This document shows, one piece after another, positions 1-8,362 of a DNA stretch of 64,000 nt. Below the pieces are notes generated by a model. It was given only the letters and a program-made list of their open reading frames with translations, did not search any database and was not told where the DNA came from. Origin of the DNA: Pseudomonas marginalis (GTDB lineage: Bacteria; Pseudomonadota; Gammaproteobacteria; Pseudomonadales; Pseudomonadaceae); assembly GCF_900105325.1 (NCBI RefSeq), contig NZ_FNSU01000003.1:1922001-1986000 (forward strand), read 5' to 3'. The translations under genes were made by a program, and so were the position numbers. How positions within the stretch are numbered: position 1 is the first letter of the stretch; every line of letters starts with the position of its first letter.

Positions 1-49
1 CCCAGTGGCGCAGGTGTTCCAGGAGGGCCGTTGGTTCGTGCACGCTCAT
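1..49 (-). CDS. 5'-truncated view of an unidentified gene (N-terminus only)
   Basis: An ATG at 49 reading leftwards opens a frame that stays open to the window edge (16 residues, MSVHEPTALLEHLRHW). A GGAG motif lies 9 bases upstream of the ATG, a good ribosome binding site. The gene lies downstream of and in the same direction as the sfnB-monooxygenase operon, but a repeat-bearing gap separates them, so it may have its own promoter. Too little is visible to name the product. Confidence 0.5.
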   Translation of the reverse strand, partial: MSVHEPTALLEHLRHW

Positions 50-150
50 AGGGGGTTGCTCCTATTGGGGGGTATGCGTGCGGTGGTCCGCTGGCTGAAA
101 TAAATCAAACTCAATTTCCCGTAAGTAGATACCGAGCACCACGCAAGTCC

Positions 151-310
151 GTAGCAGCTGCCGAGCGCAAGCGAGGCTGCGTCAGGCGCGCTGCCGATTC
201 GAGCCCGAGTCGCGGCCGACGCAGCCTCGCTTGCGCTCGGCAGCTGCTACGGGATGAGGCCGCGATGGGGATTGGCATTCGCAGCCTCGCCAAGGCTGCG
301 CAGTTGCTAC
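151..310. repeat. GTAGCAGCTGCC-type palindromic repeat pair plus a third partial copy
   Basis: Bases 151-182 (starting GTAGCAGCTGCCGAGCGC) are a perfect 32-base inverted match of 219-250, with a 36-base loop. A third, diverged copy follows at about 280-310 in the same orientation as the right arm. This is the arrangement of a REPIN (two inverted REP sequences) plus a solo REP, as found between genes in Pseudomonas. The third copy overlaps the 3' end of the monooxygenase gene, whose TAG stop (309-307) lies inside the repeat. The hairpin could act as a transcription end or RNA stabiliser for that operon; this is inferred. Confidence 0.85.
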
Positions 311-1698
311 GCAACATTTGCTTTGCGGGACTCAGCAAGGTTTCGATAGCCAGCGCCCGGGTGGTTCGCACCCAACCTTGCACCGTCGCCAAACAACTTC
401 TCGCGCAATGTGCCCTGGGCGTATTCGGTCTTGTACACGCCGCGCTTCTGCAACTCCGGCACCAGCCATTCGACGGCGTCGACAAAGGTTTCATGGGTCA
501 GCGCATAGGCGAGGTTGAATCCGTCCACGTCGGTCTCTTCGACCCACTCCTGCAACAGGTCCGACACGGTCTCCGGGCCGCCGACGAACAGCGGGCCAAA
601 GCCGCCGATACCGACCCAATCGGCCAGCTCGCTGGGGGTCCAGACCTTGTTCGGGTCCGCCGTGGAGAAAGCTTCCACCGCCGATTGAATCGCATTGGTG
701 TGCACATGCTTGAGCGGTTCATCCGGCTTGAACTGGCTGAAATCGATCCCGGTCCAGCCGGAGATCAGCGCCATCGCACCTTCATAACTGGCATAGGATT
801 TGTATTCGTCAAACTTGGCCTTGGCCTTGGCGTCGGTCTCGTCGACGATCACGGTCTGCAAGTTGAAAATCAGGATTTTCTTCGGGTCGCGCCCGGCTTC
901 GGCCGCACGGCGGCGGATGTCGGCGACGGTCTTTTTCAGCAGCACCTTGGACGGCGCGGCAACGAACACGCATTCGGCCTGCTCGGCGGCGAACTGCTTG
1001 CCACGGCTGGAAGCACCGGCCTGGTACAGCACCGGCGTGCGCTGCGGCGAGGGTTCGCACAGGTGGATGCCGGGCACCTGGAAGTGTTTGCCGACGTGGC
1101 GAATCTCGTGGATCTTGCTCGGGTCGCTGAAGATCCGACGTTCGCGGTCGCGCAGTACCGCGCCCTCTTCCCAACTGCCTTCCCAGAGTTTGTAGCAGAC
1201 CTCCAGGTATTCCTCGGCATAGTCGTAGCGGGCGTCGTGTTCGGTCTGGGCTTTCTGGCCAAGGTTCTTGGCGCCGCTTTCCAGGTAGGAGGTGACGATG
1301 TTCCAGCCGATGCGGCCCTTGGTCAGGTGGTCGAGGGTCGACAGCCTGCGTGCAAACGGATACGGGTGTTCGAACGACAGCGACGCGGTCAGGCCAAAAC
1401 CCAGGTGCTCGGTGACCAGCGCCATCGGTGCGATCAGCGACAACGGATCGTTGACCGGCACCTGGGTCGCCTGGCGAATCGCCGCGTCGCCATTGCCGTT
1501 GTACACGTCGTAGATGCCCAGCACGTCGGCGATAAACAGGCCGTCGAACTTGCCGCGTTCAAGGATCTTCGCCAGGTCGGTCCAGTATTCAAGGTCCTTG
1601 TACTGCCACGAGCGATCGCGCGGATGCGCCCACAGGCCCGGCGATTGGTGGCCGACGCAGTTCATGTCGAAGGCGTTCAAGCGGATTTCACGGGACAT
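307..1698 (-). CDS. FMN-dependent monooxygenase, NtaA/SnaA/DszA (LLM) family
   Basis: The 463-residue product resembles two-component flavin monooxygenases of the NtaA/SnaA/SoxA(DszA)/DmoA family, which use FMNH2 from a partner reductase to oxygenate organosulfur or amino-carboxylate compounds. Supporting features are the N-terminal beta-barrel start, FADVLGIYDVY-like block, STLDHLTKGRIGWNIVTS near residues 125-140 and YQAGASSRGKQFAAEQAE near 225-245, plus the family-typical length. The ATG at 1698 overlaps the preceding stop as TGATG and has GGAG 7 bases upstream; a GTG one codon earlier (1701) is less likely. It is the third gene of the sfnB operon, so a role in using an organosulfur compound as sulfur source is the best inference. 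The exact substrate cannot be read from the sequence. No reductase gene is visible. Confidence 0.85.
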   Translation of the reverse strand: MSREIRLNAFDMNCVGHQSPGLWAHPRDRSWQYKDLEYWTDLAKILERGKFDGLFIADVLGIYDVYNGNGDAAIRQATQVPVNDPLSLIAPMALVTEHLGFGLTASLSFEHPYPFARRLSTLDHLTKGRIGWNIVTSYLESGAKNLGQKAQTEHDARYDYAEEYLEVCYKLWEGSWEEGAVLRDRERRIFSDPSKIHEIRHVGKHFQVPGIHLCEPSPQRTPVLYQAGASSRGKQFAAEQAECVFVAAPSKVLLKKTVADIRRRAAEAGRDPKKILIFNLQTVIVDETDAKAKAKFDEYKSYASYEGAMALISGWTGIDFSQFKPDEPLKHVHTNAIQSAVEAFSTADPNKVWTPSELADWVGIGGFGPLFVGGPETVSDLLQEWVEETDVDGFNLAYALTHETFVDAVEWLVPELQKRGVYKTEYAQGTLREKLFGDGARLGANHPGAGYRNLAESRKANVA

Positions 1699-2024
1699 CA
1701 CAGCACTCCGTTGAGGTGGTAGTTGCCGACGACCTGGTATTTCCAGCGCAACGGATCATCCAGGGTCGGTGGCAGCGCGGTGCGTTGGCCGGTCAGTTCG
1801 AATTCGGTGTTGCTGGCAAAGAGCAAGGCTTCAGCGGCGGCGATCTGCGCTTCGGTGACGGCGACCGGGCTTGGATCGGTTTCGGCGCGTTCAAGCAAGG
1901 CGGCCGCTACATCCACGCGAATCTGCCAATCGCCGAAGCGGCTGATCACGTAGGGGTCGTCGCTTTTTTCGACGTGGCGACGGGTGCTGTCCAGCAGTTG
2001 GCGTGCGAGGGTCAGGGCGGTCAT
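1698..2024 (-). CDS. Stand-alone acyl-CoA dehydrogenase C-terminal domain mini-protein
   Basis: This 108-residue product lines up only with the last third of the neighbouring SfnB: both have a GDW/GDLEWRV block, an AxLxxAExxLFASN/TALLASSKLFEL block and an almost identical end (DPLRWKYQVVGNYHLNGVL against DPARWKYHLIGNFVLNGVK). It therefore carries the C-terminal helical bundle of an acyl-CoA dehydrogenase-type flavoprotein and lacks the N-terminal and beta-sheet domains that form most of the flavin and substrate pocket. The frame is intact, the ATG has GAGGA 8 bases upstream (overlapping the sfnB stop region), and it is translationally coupled to the monooxygenase by TGATG. These signs argue for a maintained gene, not a remnant. 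A helper or regulatory subunit of SfnB or the monooxygenase is possible but unproven. Confidence 0.75.
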   Translation of the reverse strand: MTALTLARQLLDSTRRHVEKSDDPYVISRFGDWQIRVDVAAALLERAETDPSPVAVTEAQIAAAEALLFASNTEFELTGQRTALPPTLDDPLRWKYQVVGNYHLNGVL

Positions 2025-2035
2025 GGGTCAGGTCC

Positions 2036-3232
2036 TCAGTTCCAGGCGTGGCGCGCAGGCTTGACGCCGTTGAGCACGAAATTGCCGATCAGGTGGTATT
2101 TCCAGCGGGCCGGGTCGTGCAGGGTGTGGGTCCGCGCGTTGCGCCAGAAGCGGTCGAGGTTGTGCTTGGCGGTGACCGAGCGGGTGCCGGCCAGTTCGAA
2201 GAGTTTGCTGCTGGCGAGCAAGGCAGTTTCGGCCGACAGGACCTTGGCCTGGGCGACCACCAGTGAAGCCTGGGCGACGGTGTCTTCATTCGGTTCGGCG
2301 AGGGCGCGGTCGACGGCCAGGCCGGCCTTGGCGAGGATCGCTTCGGTGCCGTGCACACGCCACTCCAGGTCGCCGATGGCGGCGATGGTGAACGGGTCCT
2401 GCCAACCGTGATCCTGCTGGCTGTCGATCCACGGACGGGCCTGCCGCGCAAAGATTTTTGCCTGTTCAAGGGCGCCGAGGGCAATGCCGGTGTCGACCGC
2501 CGCCTGGATAATTTGCGAAATCGGCCCATCGGCCGTGGGTTGGTCAAACGCCAGGTGGGCGGGAATCACCGCGCTCAAGGGCACGCTCACACCGTCGAGG
2601 GTCACGCCGCCGCTGGCGGTGGTGCGCTGGCCGAAGCCGTCCCAGTTGTCGATGACGGTCAGGCCTGGCGCATCGCGCTCGACGAGGCCGATGAAGGCCT
2701 GACCCTTTTCGTTATTACCCACGGTGGGCACGATGTGGGCGAACAGCGCGCCGGTGCAGTAGAACTTCTCGCCGTTGATTTGCGCGGTGTCGCCGTGGAA
2801 GCGAATCTGGGTATCGAAGGTGCCGGCGTTTTTGCTCTTGGCCTCGGAGAAGGCGTTACCAAAGCGATAACCCGCCAGGACTTTGCCAAAGTAGTGGCGC
2901 TTTTGTTCCTCGGTGGCGGTTTGCAGCAGGATGTCCACCACGCCCAGGTGGTTCTGCGGGATTTGGCCCAATGACGGGTCGGCGGCGGAGATCAACTTGA
3001 TCACCTCGGCCACCGTCACATAGGACACCCCGGCGCCGCCATAGGCCTTGGGAACGGTGATGCCCCACAGGCCGCTGGCGGAAAACTCGTCCAGTTCGGC
3101 CACCGGCAGGCGCCGCTCACGGTCACGCGCGCTGGCGTCGACGGCAAAGCGCTCGGCCAGGCGTTTGGCGACCTCGATGGCCTCCGCGTCCGAGCGGATG
3201 ATATGGGCAGGTTGTTGAGGGTGGGCAGACAT
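2036..3232 (-). CDS. sfnB: SfnB-family sulfur-acquisition acyl-CoA dehydrogenase-like flavoprotein
   Basis: The 398-residue product has the full acyl-CoA dehydrogenase layout: N-terminal helical domain, beta domain (GNAFSEAKSKNAGTFDT near 125-140; NGEKFYCTGALFAH near 153-166) and C-terminal helical domain. The sequence style matches the SfnB/DszC-like branch that takes part in obtaining sulfur from dimethyl sulfone-type compounds rather than in fatty acid oxidation. The ATG at 3232 has GGAG 7 bases upstream. It is the first gene of a three-gene operon and is preceded by a sigma-54-type promoter, in keeping with sigma-54/SfnR control of sfn genes in P. putida (established for that species; inferred here). 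No sfnR gene is in view. Confidence 0.85.
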   Translation of the reverse strand: MSAHPQQPAHIIRSDAEAIEVAKRLAERFAVDASARDRERRLPVAELDEFSASGLWGITVPKAYGGAGVSYVTVAEVIKLISAADPSLGQIPQNHLGVVDILLQTATEEQKRHYFGKVLAGYRFGNAFSEAKSKNAGTFDTQIRFHGDTAQINGEKFYCTGALFAHIVPTVGNNEKGQAFIGLVERDAPGLTVIDNWDGFGQRTTASGGVTLDGVSVPLSAVIPAHLAFDQPTADGPISQIIQAAVDTGIALGALEQAKIFARQARPWIDSQQDHGWQDPFTIAAIGDLEWRVHGTEAILAKAGLAVDRALAEPNEDTVAQASLVVAQAKVLSAETALLASSKLFELAGTRSVTAKHNLDRFWRNARTHTLHDPARWKYHLIGNFVLNGVKPARHAWN

Positions 3233-3269
3233 GGGCCGACTCCAGGCTCCGAGGGGATACTGGAGTGTT

Positions 3270-3285
3270 TGCAGGAGTCGTGCCT
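3270..3285 (-). promoter_or_regulatory. Sigma-54 (-24/-12) promoter of the sfnB operon
   Basis: Reading the minus strand, AGGCAC-N5-CTGCA matches the sigma-54 consensus TGGCAC-N5-TTGCA with the invariant GG and GC 12 bases apart. A start site would fall near 3259, leaving about 27 bases to the sfnB ATG. This fits the known RpoN dependence of sfn genes. Confidence 0.7.
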
Positions 3286-3386
3286 GAATTTAATCGTCAG
3301 TAAAATCAGGCGGTTGCCGCGTAAACAGGCGTACAACCGCTGTTTCAAACCAGCAAAGTGTGCATCCACTGTTGGCTGGCAAACAG

Positions 3387-3962
3387 TTAGATCACCACAT
3401 TGCGCACAAAGCGCACGGCGACCTGGCCGTCATTGCGATAGGCATGGGGCTGGTGGCTGGCGAACATGAAGAATTCGCCGGCGCCGATGGTATTTTCCTG
3501 CTCGCCGACCACCAACGTCAGGCTGCCCTCGAAGACGAACAGTTGCTCGCTCCACCCCTCCAGGTCGGGGTCCGGGCAATAACGATCGCCCGGTTCAAGG
3601 CGCCACTCCCATAACTCGACCTCGCGCCGCGCCGTGGCCTTGGCCAGCAACACCGCCTTGCTGCCGTCGATTTCCCCCGCCCAGGCCAGTTCGTTGATGC
3701 GGCTGTGATCGCGCACATCCGGTGCCTGGATCAGGTCGCTGAACGCCACATCCAACGCTTCGGCCACACGGTCGAGGGTGGACAGGCTGACGTTCTTTTC
3801 CCCGGCCTCGATGGCCACCAGCATGCGCCGGCTGACCCCGGACTTTTCCGAGAGCGCAGTCTGGCTCAGGTCGGCGGCGTGGCGCAGGCGACGAACGTTC
3901 TGGCTGACGTGCTGCAGGACCGAGGCCCGTTGTGGATTTTCTTTGTGCACTATATTGCTCAA
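3387..3962 (-). CDS. XRE-family transcriptional regulator with C-terminal cupin domain
   Basis: The 191-residue protein has an N-terminal helix-turn-helix of the XRE type (LSQTALSEKSGVSRRMLVAIEAGEKNVSL read in two blocks, residues about 32-60) and a C-terminal cupin barrel (about 115-190, with the WSEQLFVFEGSLTLVVG block). Such proteins sense a small molecule through the cupin and usually control an adjacent catabolic or transport gene. It is read divergently from the EamA exporter with 80 bases between them. The reading frame begins with TTG at 3962 (a GTG at 3950 is an alternative); neither has a clear Shine-Dalgarno sequence, so the start is uncertain. Regulation of the divergent exporter is inferred from position only. 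Confidence 0.85.
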   Translation of the reverse strand: MSNIVHKENPQRASVLQHVSQNVRRLRHAADLSQTALSEKSGVSRRMLVAIEAGEKNVSLSTLDRVAEALDVAFSDLIQAPDVRDHSRINELAWAGEIDGSKAVLLAKATARREVELWEWRLEPGDRYCPDPDLEGWSEQLFVFEGSLTLVVGEQENTIGAGEFFMFASHQPHAYRNDGQVAVRFVRNVVI

Positions 3963-3975
3963 TGGGTGGGTGTGC

Positions 3976-3987
3976 GCAGTATACTGC
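3976..3987. promoter_or_regulatory. 12-base perfect palindrome between divergent regulator and exporter
   Basis: GCAGTATACTGC lies midway in the 80-base gap between the XRE-cupin gene and the EamA gene. It contains TATACT, which could serve as a -10 for the exporter, so it may be an operator that overlaps a promoter. No experimental support can be read from sequence. Confidence 0.4.
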
Positions 3988-4042
3988 CCAGCGTGCGGCG
4001 CATTGTGCGGTCCGTGCCTTTCCCTTGCAAGACCGAGCCGCC

Positions 4043-4972
4043 ATGACCACGCCGAACTCCCCCTCGCGTTTCCACCGTTTCAGCAAAGCCGAGTGCATCC
4101 TGGTGTTTATCACCATGATTTGGGGCGGCACGTTTTTGCTGGTGCAGCATGCCATGACTGTCAGCGGACCGATGTTTTTCGTGGGCCTGCGCTTTGCAGC
4201 GGCGGCGATTGTGGTCGGGTTCTTTTCCTTGCGTACACTGCGCGACCTGACGTTGTTCGAGCTGAAGGCGGGCGTGTTCATCGGCGTAGCGATCATGTTC
4301 GGCTACGGCTTGCAGACCATTGGCCTGCAGACGATCCTGAGCAGCCAATCGGCGTTCATCACCGCGCTGTATGTGCCGTTCGTGCCGCTGCTGCAATGGC
4401 TGGTGCTGGGCCGGCGCCCGGGGTTGATGCCAAGCATCGGCATCATGCTGGCGTTTGCCGGGTTGATGTTGTTGACCGGTCCCGCCGGGGCTTCGCTGAA
4501 TTTCAGCCCCGGGGAAATCGCCACCCTGATCGGTGCCGTGGCGATAGCGGCGGAAATCATTTTGATCAGTGCGTTCGCCGGGCAAGTGGACGTACGCCGG
4601 GTGACGGTGGTGCAACTGGCGACGGCGTCGCTGCTGTCGTTTTTGATGGTGGTGCCGATGGGCGAGGCACTGCCGGGGTTCTCCTGGCTGCTATTGTTCA
4701 GCGCCGTGGGCCTGGGCCTGACCAGTGCGGTGATCCAGGTCGCCATGAATTGGGCGCAGCAAAGCGTTTCGCCGACACGGGCCACGTTGATCTATGCCGG
4801 TGAGCCGGTGTGGGCCGGGGTAGTCGGGCGGATCGCCGGCGAGCGGTTCCCGCCGATTGCCATGCTGGGGGCGGCGTTGATTGTGGTGGCGGTGATTGTG
4901 AGTGAGATCAAGACAAAAGGGCAAAAGGCCATCGATTTGCAGGATGAGCGGGAACAGGAGCAACAGGGCTAG
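4043..4972 (+). CDS. EamA/DMT-family membrane exporter
   Basis: The 309-residue protein has about ten hydrophobic segments and the two repeated EamA domains of the drug/metabolite transporter superfamily; the first begins CILVFITMIWGGTFLL and the second ends with the usual VWAGVVGRIAGERFPP block. Family members export amino acids, their analogues or toxic metabolites across the inner membrane. The frame is open further upstream, but the ATG at 4043 gives the normal N-terminus and leaves room for the divergent promoter. A GACCGAG stretch is the only weak ribosome binding site. The divergent XRE-cupin gene is its probable regulator. Substrate unknown. Confidence 0.85.
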   Translation: MTTPNSPSRFHRFSKAECILVFITMIWGGTFLLVQHAMTVSGPMFFVGLRFAAAAIVVGFFSLRTLRDLTLFELKAGVFIGVAIMFGYGLQTIGLQTILSSQSAFITALYVPFVPLLQWLVLGRRPGLMPSIGIMLAFAGLMLLTGPAGASLNFSPGEIATLIGAVAIAAEIILISAFAGQVDVRRVTVVQLATASLLSFLMVVPMGEALPGFSWLLLFSAVGLGLTSAVIQVAMNWAQQSVSPTRATLIYAGEPVWAGVVGRIAGERFPPIAMLGAALIVVAVIVSEIKTKGQKAIDLQDEREQEQQG

Positions 4973-5037
4973 GGTCCGAAACAATGCCAAACGGGAGTTT
5001 TCGACCTACTTTGTAGGATCCTGCCACATGTTGCCGT

Positions 5038-5066
5038 TTGGTGATCGACAAAGCGGCACGTATGAT
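5038..5066 (+). promoter_or_regulatory. Sigma-70-like promoter of the mnh operon
   Basis: TTGGTG at 5038-5043 and TATGAT at 5061-5066 are separated by 17 bases. The -10 ends 30 bases before the mnhA ATG. The match is decent but unproven. Confidence 0.5.
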
Positions 5067-5096
5067 GCATCCCAAACTCCCGCAGATTAGAAGCCT

Positions 5097-8018
5097 ATGT
5101 CCCTGATAGTTCTACTGCTTCTGCCTTTTATCGGCAGCTGTCTGGCGGCCTTGCTGCCGCACAATGCACGTAACACCGAATCCCTGCTGGCTGGCCTTGT
5201 GGCTCTGGTCGGAACCGTTCAAGTCGCCCTGCTCTACCCCCAGATCGCCCACGGTGGCGTGATCCGCGAAGAATTCATGTGGTTGCCCAGCCTTGGGCTG
5301 AACTTCGTGCTGCGCATGGATGGATTCGCCTGGCTGTTCTCGATGCTGGTGCTCGGCATCGGCGCGCTGGTGTCGCTGTATGCGCGCTACTACATGTCGC
5401 CGGACGATCCGGTGCCGCGTTTCTTCGCGTTTTTCCTGGCCTTCATGGGCGCCATGCTCGGGCTGGTGATTTCCGGCAACCTGATCCAGATCGTGTTCTT
5501 CTGGGAACTGACCAGCCTGTTCTCGTTCCTGTTGATCGGCTACTGGCACCACCGCGCCGATGCGCGTCGTGGTGCGTACATGGCCTTGATGGTCACCGGC
5601 GCGGGCGGCCTGTGCCTGCTGGCGGGCGTGATGCTGCTGGGGCATATCGTCGGCAGCTATGAGCTGGACCAGGTGCTGGCCGCCGGCGAGCAGATCCGCG
5701 CGCATTCGCTGTACCCGGTGATGCTCGCGCTGGTGCTGATCGGCGCCCTGAGCAAAAGCGCGCAGTTCCCGTTCCACTTCTGGCTGCCCCACGCCATGGC
5801 CGCACCGACCCCGGTGTCTGCCTATCTGCACTCGGCGACGATGGTGAAGGCCGGCGTGTTCCTGCTGGCCCGCCTGTGGCCGTCGCTGTCCGGCAGCGAA
5901 GAATGGTTCTGGATCGTCGGCGGTGCCGGCGCCCTGACCCTCCTCCTCGGCGCTTACTGCGCCATGTTCCAGAATGATCTCAAAGGCCTTTTAGCCTATT
6001 CCACCATCAGCCACCTCGGGCTGATCACCCTGCTGCTGGGCCTCAACAGCCCGCTGGCCGCCGTCGCCGCGGTGTTCCATATCCTCAACCACGCCACCTT
6101 CAAGGCCTCGCTGTTCATGGCGGCAGGCATCATCGATCACGAAAGCGGCACGCGGGACATCCGCAAGCTCAGTGGCCTGGTGCGCCTGATCCCGTTTACC
6201 GCGACCCTGGCGATGGTGGCCAGTGCATCCATGGCCGGCGTGCCATTGCTCAATGGTTTCCTGTCCAAAGAGATGTTCTTCGCTGAAACCGTGTTTATCT
6301 CGTCGACCCAATGGGTGGAAATCGCCCTGCCCATGATCGCGACCATCGCCGGCACGTTCAGCGTGGCCTACGCCCTGCGCTTTACCGTGGATGTGTTCTT
6401 CGGCCCGCCCGCCACCGACCTGCCCCACACACCTCACGAACCCCCGCGCTGGATGCGCGCCCCGGTTGAGCTGCTGGTATTCACCTGCCTGCTGGTGGGC
6501 ATCTTCCCGGCCCAGGTGGTCGGTTCGATCCTCGCCGCCGCGGCGCTGCCGGTGGTCGGCGGCGTGCTGCCGGAATACAGCCTGGCGATCTGGCATGGCT
6601 GGAATGCACCGATGATCATGAGCCTGGTGGCCATGTCCGGTGGCGTGGTGCTCTACCTGCTGCTACGCAAACAACTGAAGCGCGGCCGTTTCAAGTACCC
6701 GCCGGTCATCAGCTACTTCAACGGCAAGCGCGGCTTCGAGCGCAGCCTGGTGGTGATGATGCGCGGCGTGCGCAGGATCGAGAAACGCATCAGCACCAAG
6801 CGCCTGCAGACCCAATTGTTCCTGTTGGTGATCGTCGCGGTGATCGGCGCCATGATCCCGATGATCAACAGCGGCCTCAGCTGGGGCGACCGCCCGAAGA
6901 TCCCGGGCTCCATCGTGTTCGTCACCCTGTGGCTGCTGGCGATTGCCTGTGCCCTCGGCGCCGCCTGGCAAGCCAAGTACCACCGGCTCGCGGCCCTGAC
7001 CATGGTCAGCGTGTGCGGCCTGATGACCTGCGTCACCTTCGTGTGGTTCTCGGCGCCGGACCTGGCGCTGACCCAGCTGGTGGTGGAAGTGGTCACCACC
7101 GTACTGATCCTGCTCGGCCTGCGCTGGCTGCCACGGCGGATCGAAGAAGTCTCGCCACTGCCCAGTTCGCTGCGCAAGGCGCGCATCCGTCGTCTGCGCG
7201 ACTTCCTGCTCTCCACCGTGGTAGGCGGCGGCATGGCGCTGCTGTCCTATGCGATGCTGACGCGCCAGACGCCCAACGATATTTCCTCGTTCTACTTGAG
7301 CCGCGCCCTGCCCGAGGGCGGTGGCAGCAATGTGGTGAACGTGATGCTCGTGGACTTCCGGGGCTTTGATACCCTCGGCGAAATCACCGTGCTCGGCGCC
7401 GTGGCGCTGACGGTGTACGCCCTGCTGCGTCGTTTCCGCCCGTCCAAGGAAAGCATGGAGCTGCCGCCACAGCAGCGTCAACTGGCGCCGGACGTGGCCA
7501 CCGACCTGGTCAACCCGCGCCAGGCCAGCGACACCGCCCTGGGCTTCATGATGGTGCCGGCGGTGCTGGTGCGCCTGCTGCTGCCGATTGCGCTGGTGGT
7601 GTCGTTCTACCTGTTCATGCGCGGCCACAACCAACCGGGCGGCGGGTTTGTCGCCGGCCTGGTGATGTCGGTGGCGTTTATCCTGCAATACATGGTTGCC
7701 GGCACCCAGTGGGTCGAGGCGCAGATGAGCCTGCGGCCGATGCGCTGGATGGGCTTCGGCCTGTTCTCGGCGACGCTGACCGGGATCGGCGCGTTGTTTG
7801 TCGGCTACCCGTTCCTCACCACCCATACCTGGCATTTCAGCCTGCCGCTGCTGGGCGATATTCATGTTGCCAGCGCGTTGTTCTTCGATGTGGGCGTATA
7901 CGCCATGGTCGTCGGCTCGACGCTGTTGATGCTCACCGCCCTCGGCCACCAGTCGGTGCGCGCGCATAAACCGAGCAACCAGGCCAAAGTAGTCGCCGCC
8001 ACCGAAGGAGCCGCCTGA
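5097..8018 (+). CDS. mnhA: Na+(K+)/H+ antiporter subunit A with fused subunit B
   Basis: The 973-residue polytopic membrane protein is the large subunit of the Mrp/Mnh/Pha cation/proton antiporter. Residues 1 to about 500 form the NuoL/ND5-like proton-conducting module, with the conserved FFWELTSLFSFLL block (Glu137) and the SKSAQFPFHFWLPHAM and HSATMVKAG blocks. After the MrpA-specific C-terminal helices, a MnhB/MrpB domain (about 815-945; FMRGHNQPGGGFVAGLVM) is fused in frame, as usual in Pseudomonas, which explains the absence of a separate B gene. It opens a six-gene operon and ends in TGATG overlapping mnhC. The complex exchanges cytoplasmic Na+ or K+ for protons and supports alkali and salt tolerance. 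Confidence 0.95.
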   Translation: MSLIVLLLLPFIGSCLAALLPHNARNTESLLAGLVALVGTVQVALLYPQIAHGGVIREEFMWLPSLGLNFVLRMDGFAWLFSMLVLGIGALVSLYARYYMSPDDPVPRFFAFFLAFMGAMLGLVISGNLIQIVFFWELTSLFSFLLIGYWHHRADARRGAYMALMVTGAGGLCLLAGVMLLGHIVGSYELDQVLAAGEQIRAHSLYPVMLALVLIGALSKSAQFPFHFWLPHAMAAPTPVSAYLHSATMVKAGVFLLARLWPSLSGSEEWFWIVGGAGALTLLLGAYCAMFQNDLKGLLAYSTISHLGLITLLLGLNSPLAAVAAVFHILNHATFKASLFMAAGIIDHESGTRDIRKLSGLVRLIPFTATLAMVASASMAGVPLLNGFLSKEMFFAETVFISSTQWVEIALPMIATIAGTFSVAYALRFTVDVFFGPPATDLPHTPHEPPRWMRAPVELLVFTCLLVGIFPAQVVGSILAAAALPVVGGVLPEYSLAIWHGWNAPMIMSLVAMSGGVVLYLLLRKQLKRGRFKYPPVISYFNGKRGFERSLVVMMRGVRRIEKRISTKRLQTQLFLLVIVAVIGAMIPMINSGLSWGDRPKIPGSIVFVTLWLLAIACALGAAWQAKYHRLAALTMVSVCGLMTCVTFVWFSAPDLALTQLVVEVVTTVLILLGLRWLPRRIEEVSPLPSSLRKARIRRLRDFLLSTVVGGGMALLSYAMLTRQTPNDISSFYLSRALPEGGGSNVVNVMLVDFRGFDTLGEITVLGAVALTVYALLRRFRPSKESMELPPQQRQLAPDVATDLVNPRQASDTALGFMMVPAVLVRLLLPIALVVSFYLFMRGHNQPGGGFVAGLVMSVAFILQYMVAGTQWVEAQMSLRPMRWMGFGLFSATLTGIGALFVGYPFLTTHTWHFSLPLLGDIHVASALFFDVGVYAMVVGSTLLMLTALGHQSVRAHKPSNQAKVVAATEGAA

Positions 8019-8362
8019 TGGAAGAAGTCATCGCAATTGCCATTGGGGTCCTGGCGGCCTCCGGCGTCTGGTTGATCCTGCGGCCACGGACGTTCCAGGT
8101 GGTGATGGGCCTGTGCCTGTTGTCGTACGGGGTCAACCTGTTCATTTTCAGCATGGGCAGCCTGTTTATCGGCAAGGAGCCGATCATCAAGGACGGCGTG
8201 CCCCAGGACCTGCTCAATTACACCGATCCCCTGCCCCAGGCCCTGGTGCTCACGGCCATCGTGATCAGCTTCGCCATGACTGCGTTGTTCCTGGTGGTGC
8301 TGCTGGCGTCACGGGGCCTGACCGGCACTGACCATGTGGACGGCCGGGAGCCCAAGGAATGA
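8018..8362 (+). CDS. mnhC: Na+/H+ antiporter subunit C (NuoK-like)
   Basis: A 114-residue protein with three transmembrane helices, of NuoK/MnhC type: the blocks VMGLCLLSYGVNLFIFSMG and DPLPQALVLTAIVISFAMTALFLVVLL are characteristic. In the Mrp complex it packs beside subunits A and D in the proton-translocating part. The ATG shares a base with the mnhA stop (TGATG), so translation is coupled. It overlaps mnhD by four bases. Confidence 0.95.
   Translation: MEEVIAIAIGVLAASGVWLILRPRTFQVVMGLCLLSYGVNLFIFSMGSLFIGKEPIIKDGVPQDLLNYTDPLPQALVLTAIVISFAMTALFLVVLLASRGLTGTDHVDGREPKE

Noticed and set aside
265..1722. Long plus-strand open frame opposite the flavin monooxygenase
   Set aside because: It is the antisense shadow of a GC-rich gene; the minus-strand product has clear family motifs and a ribosome binding site.
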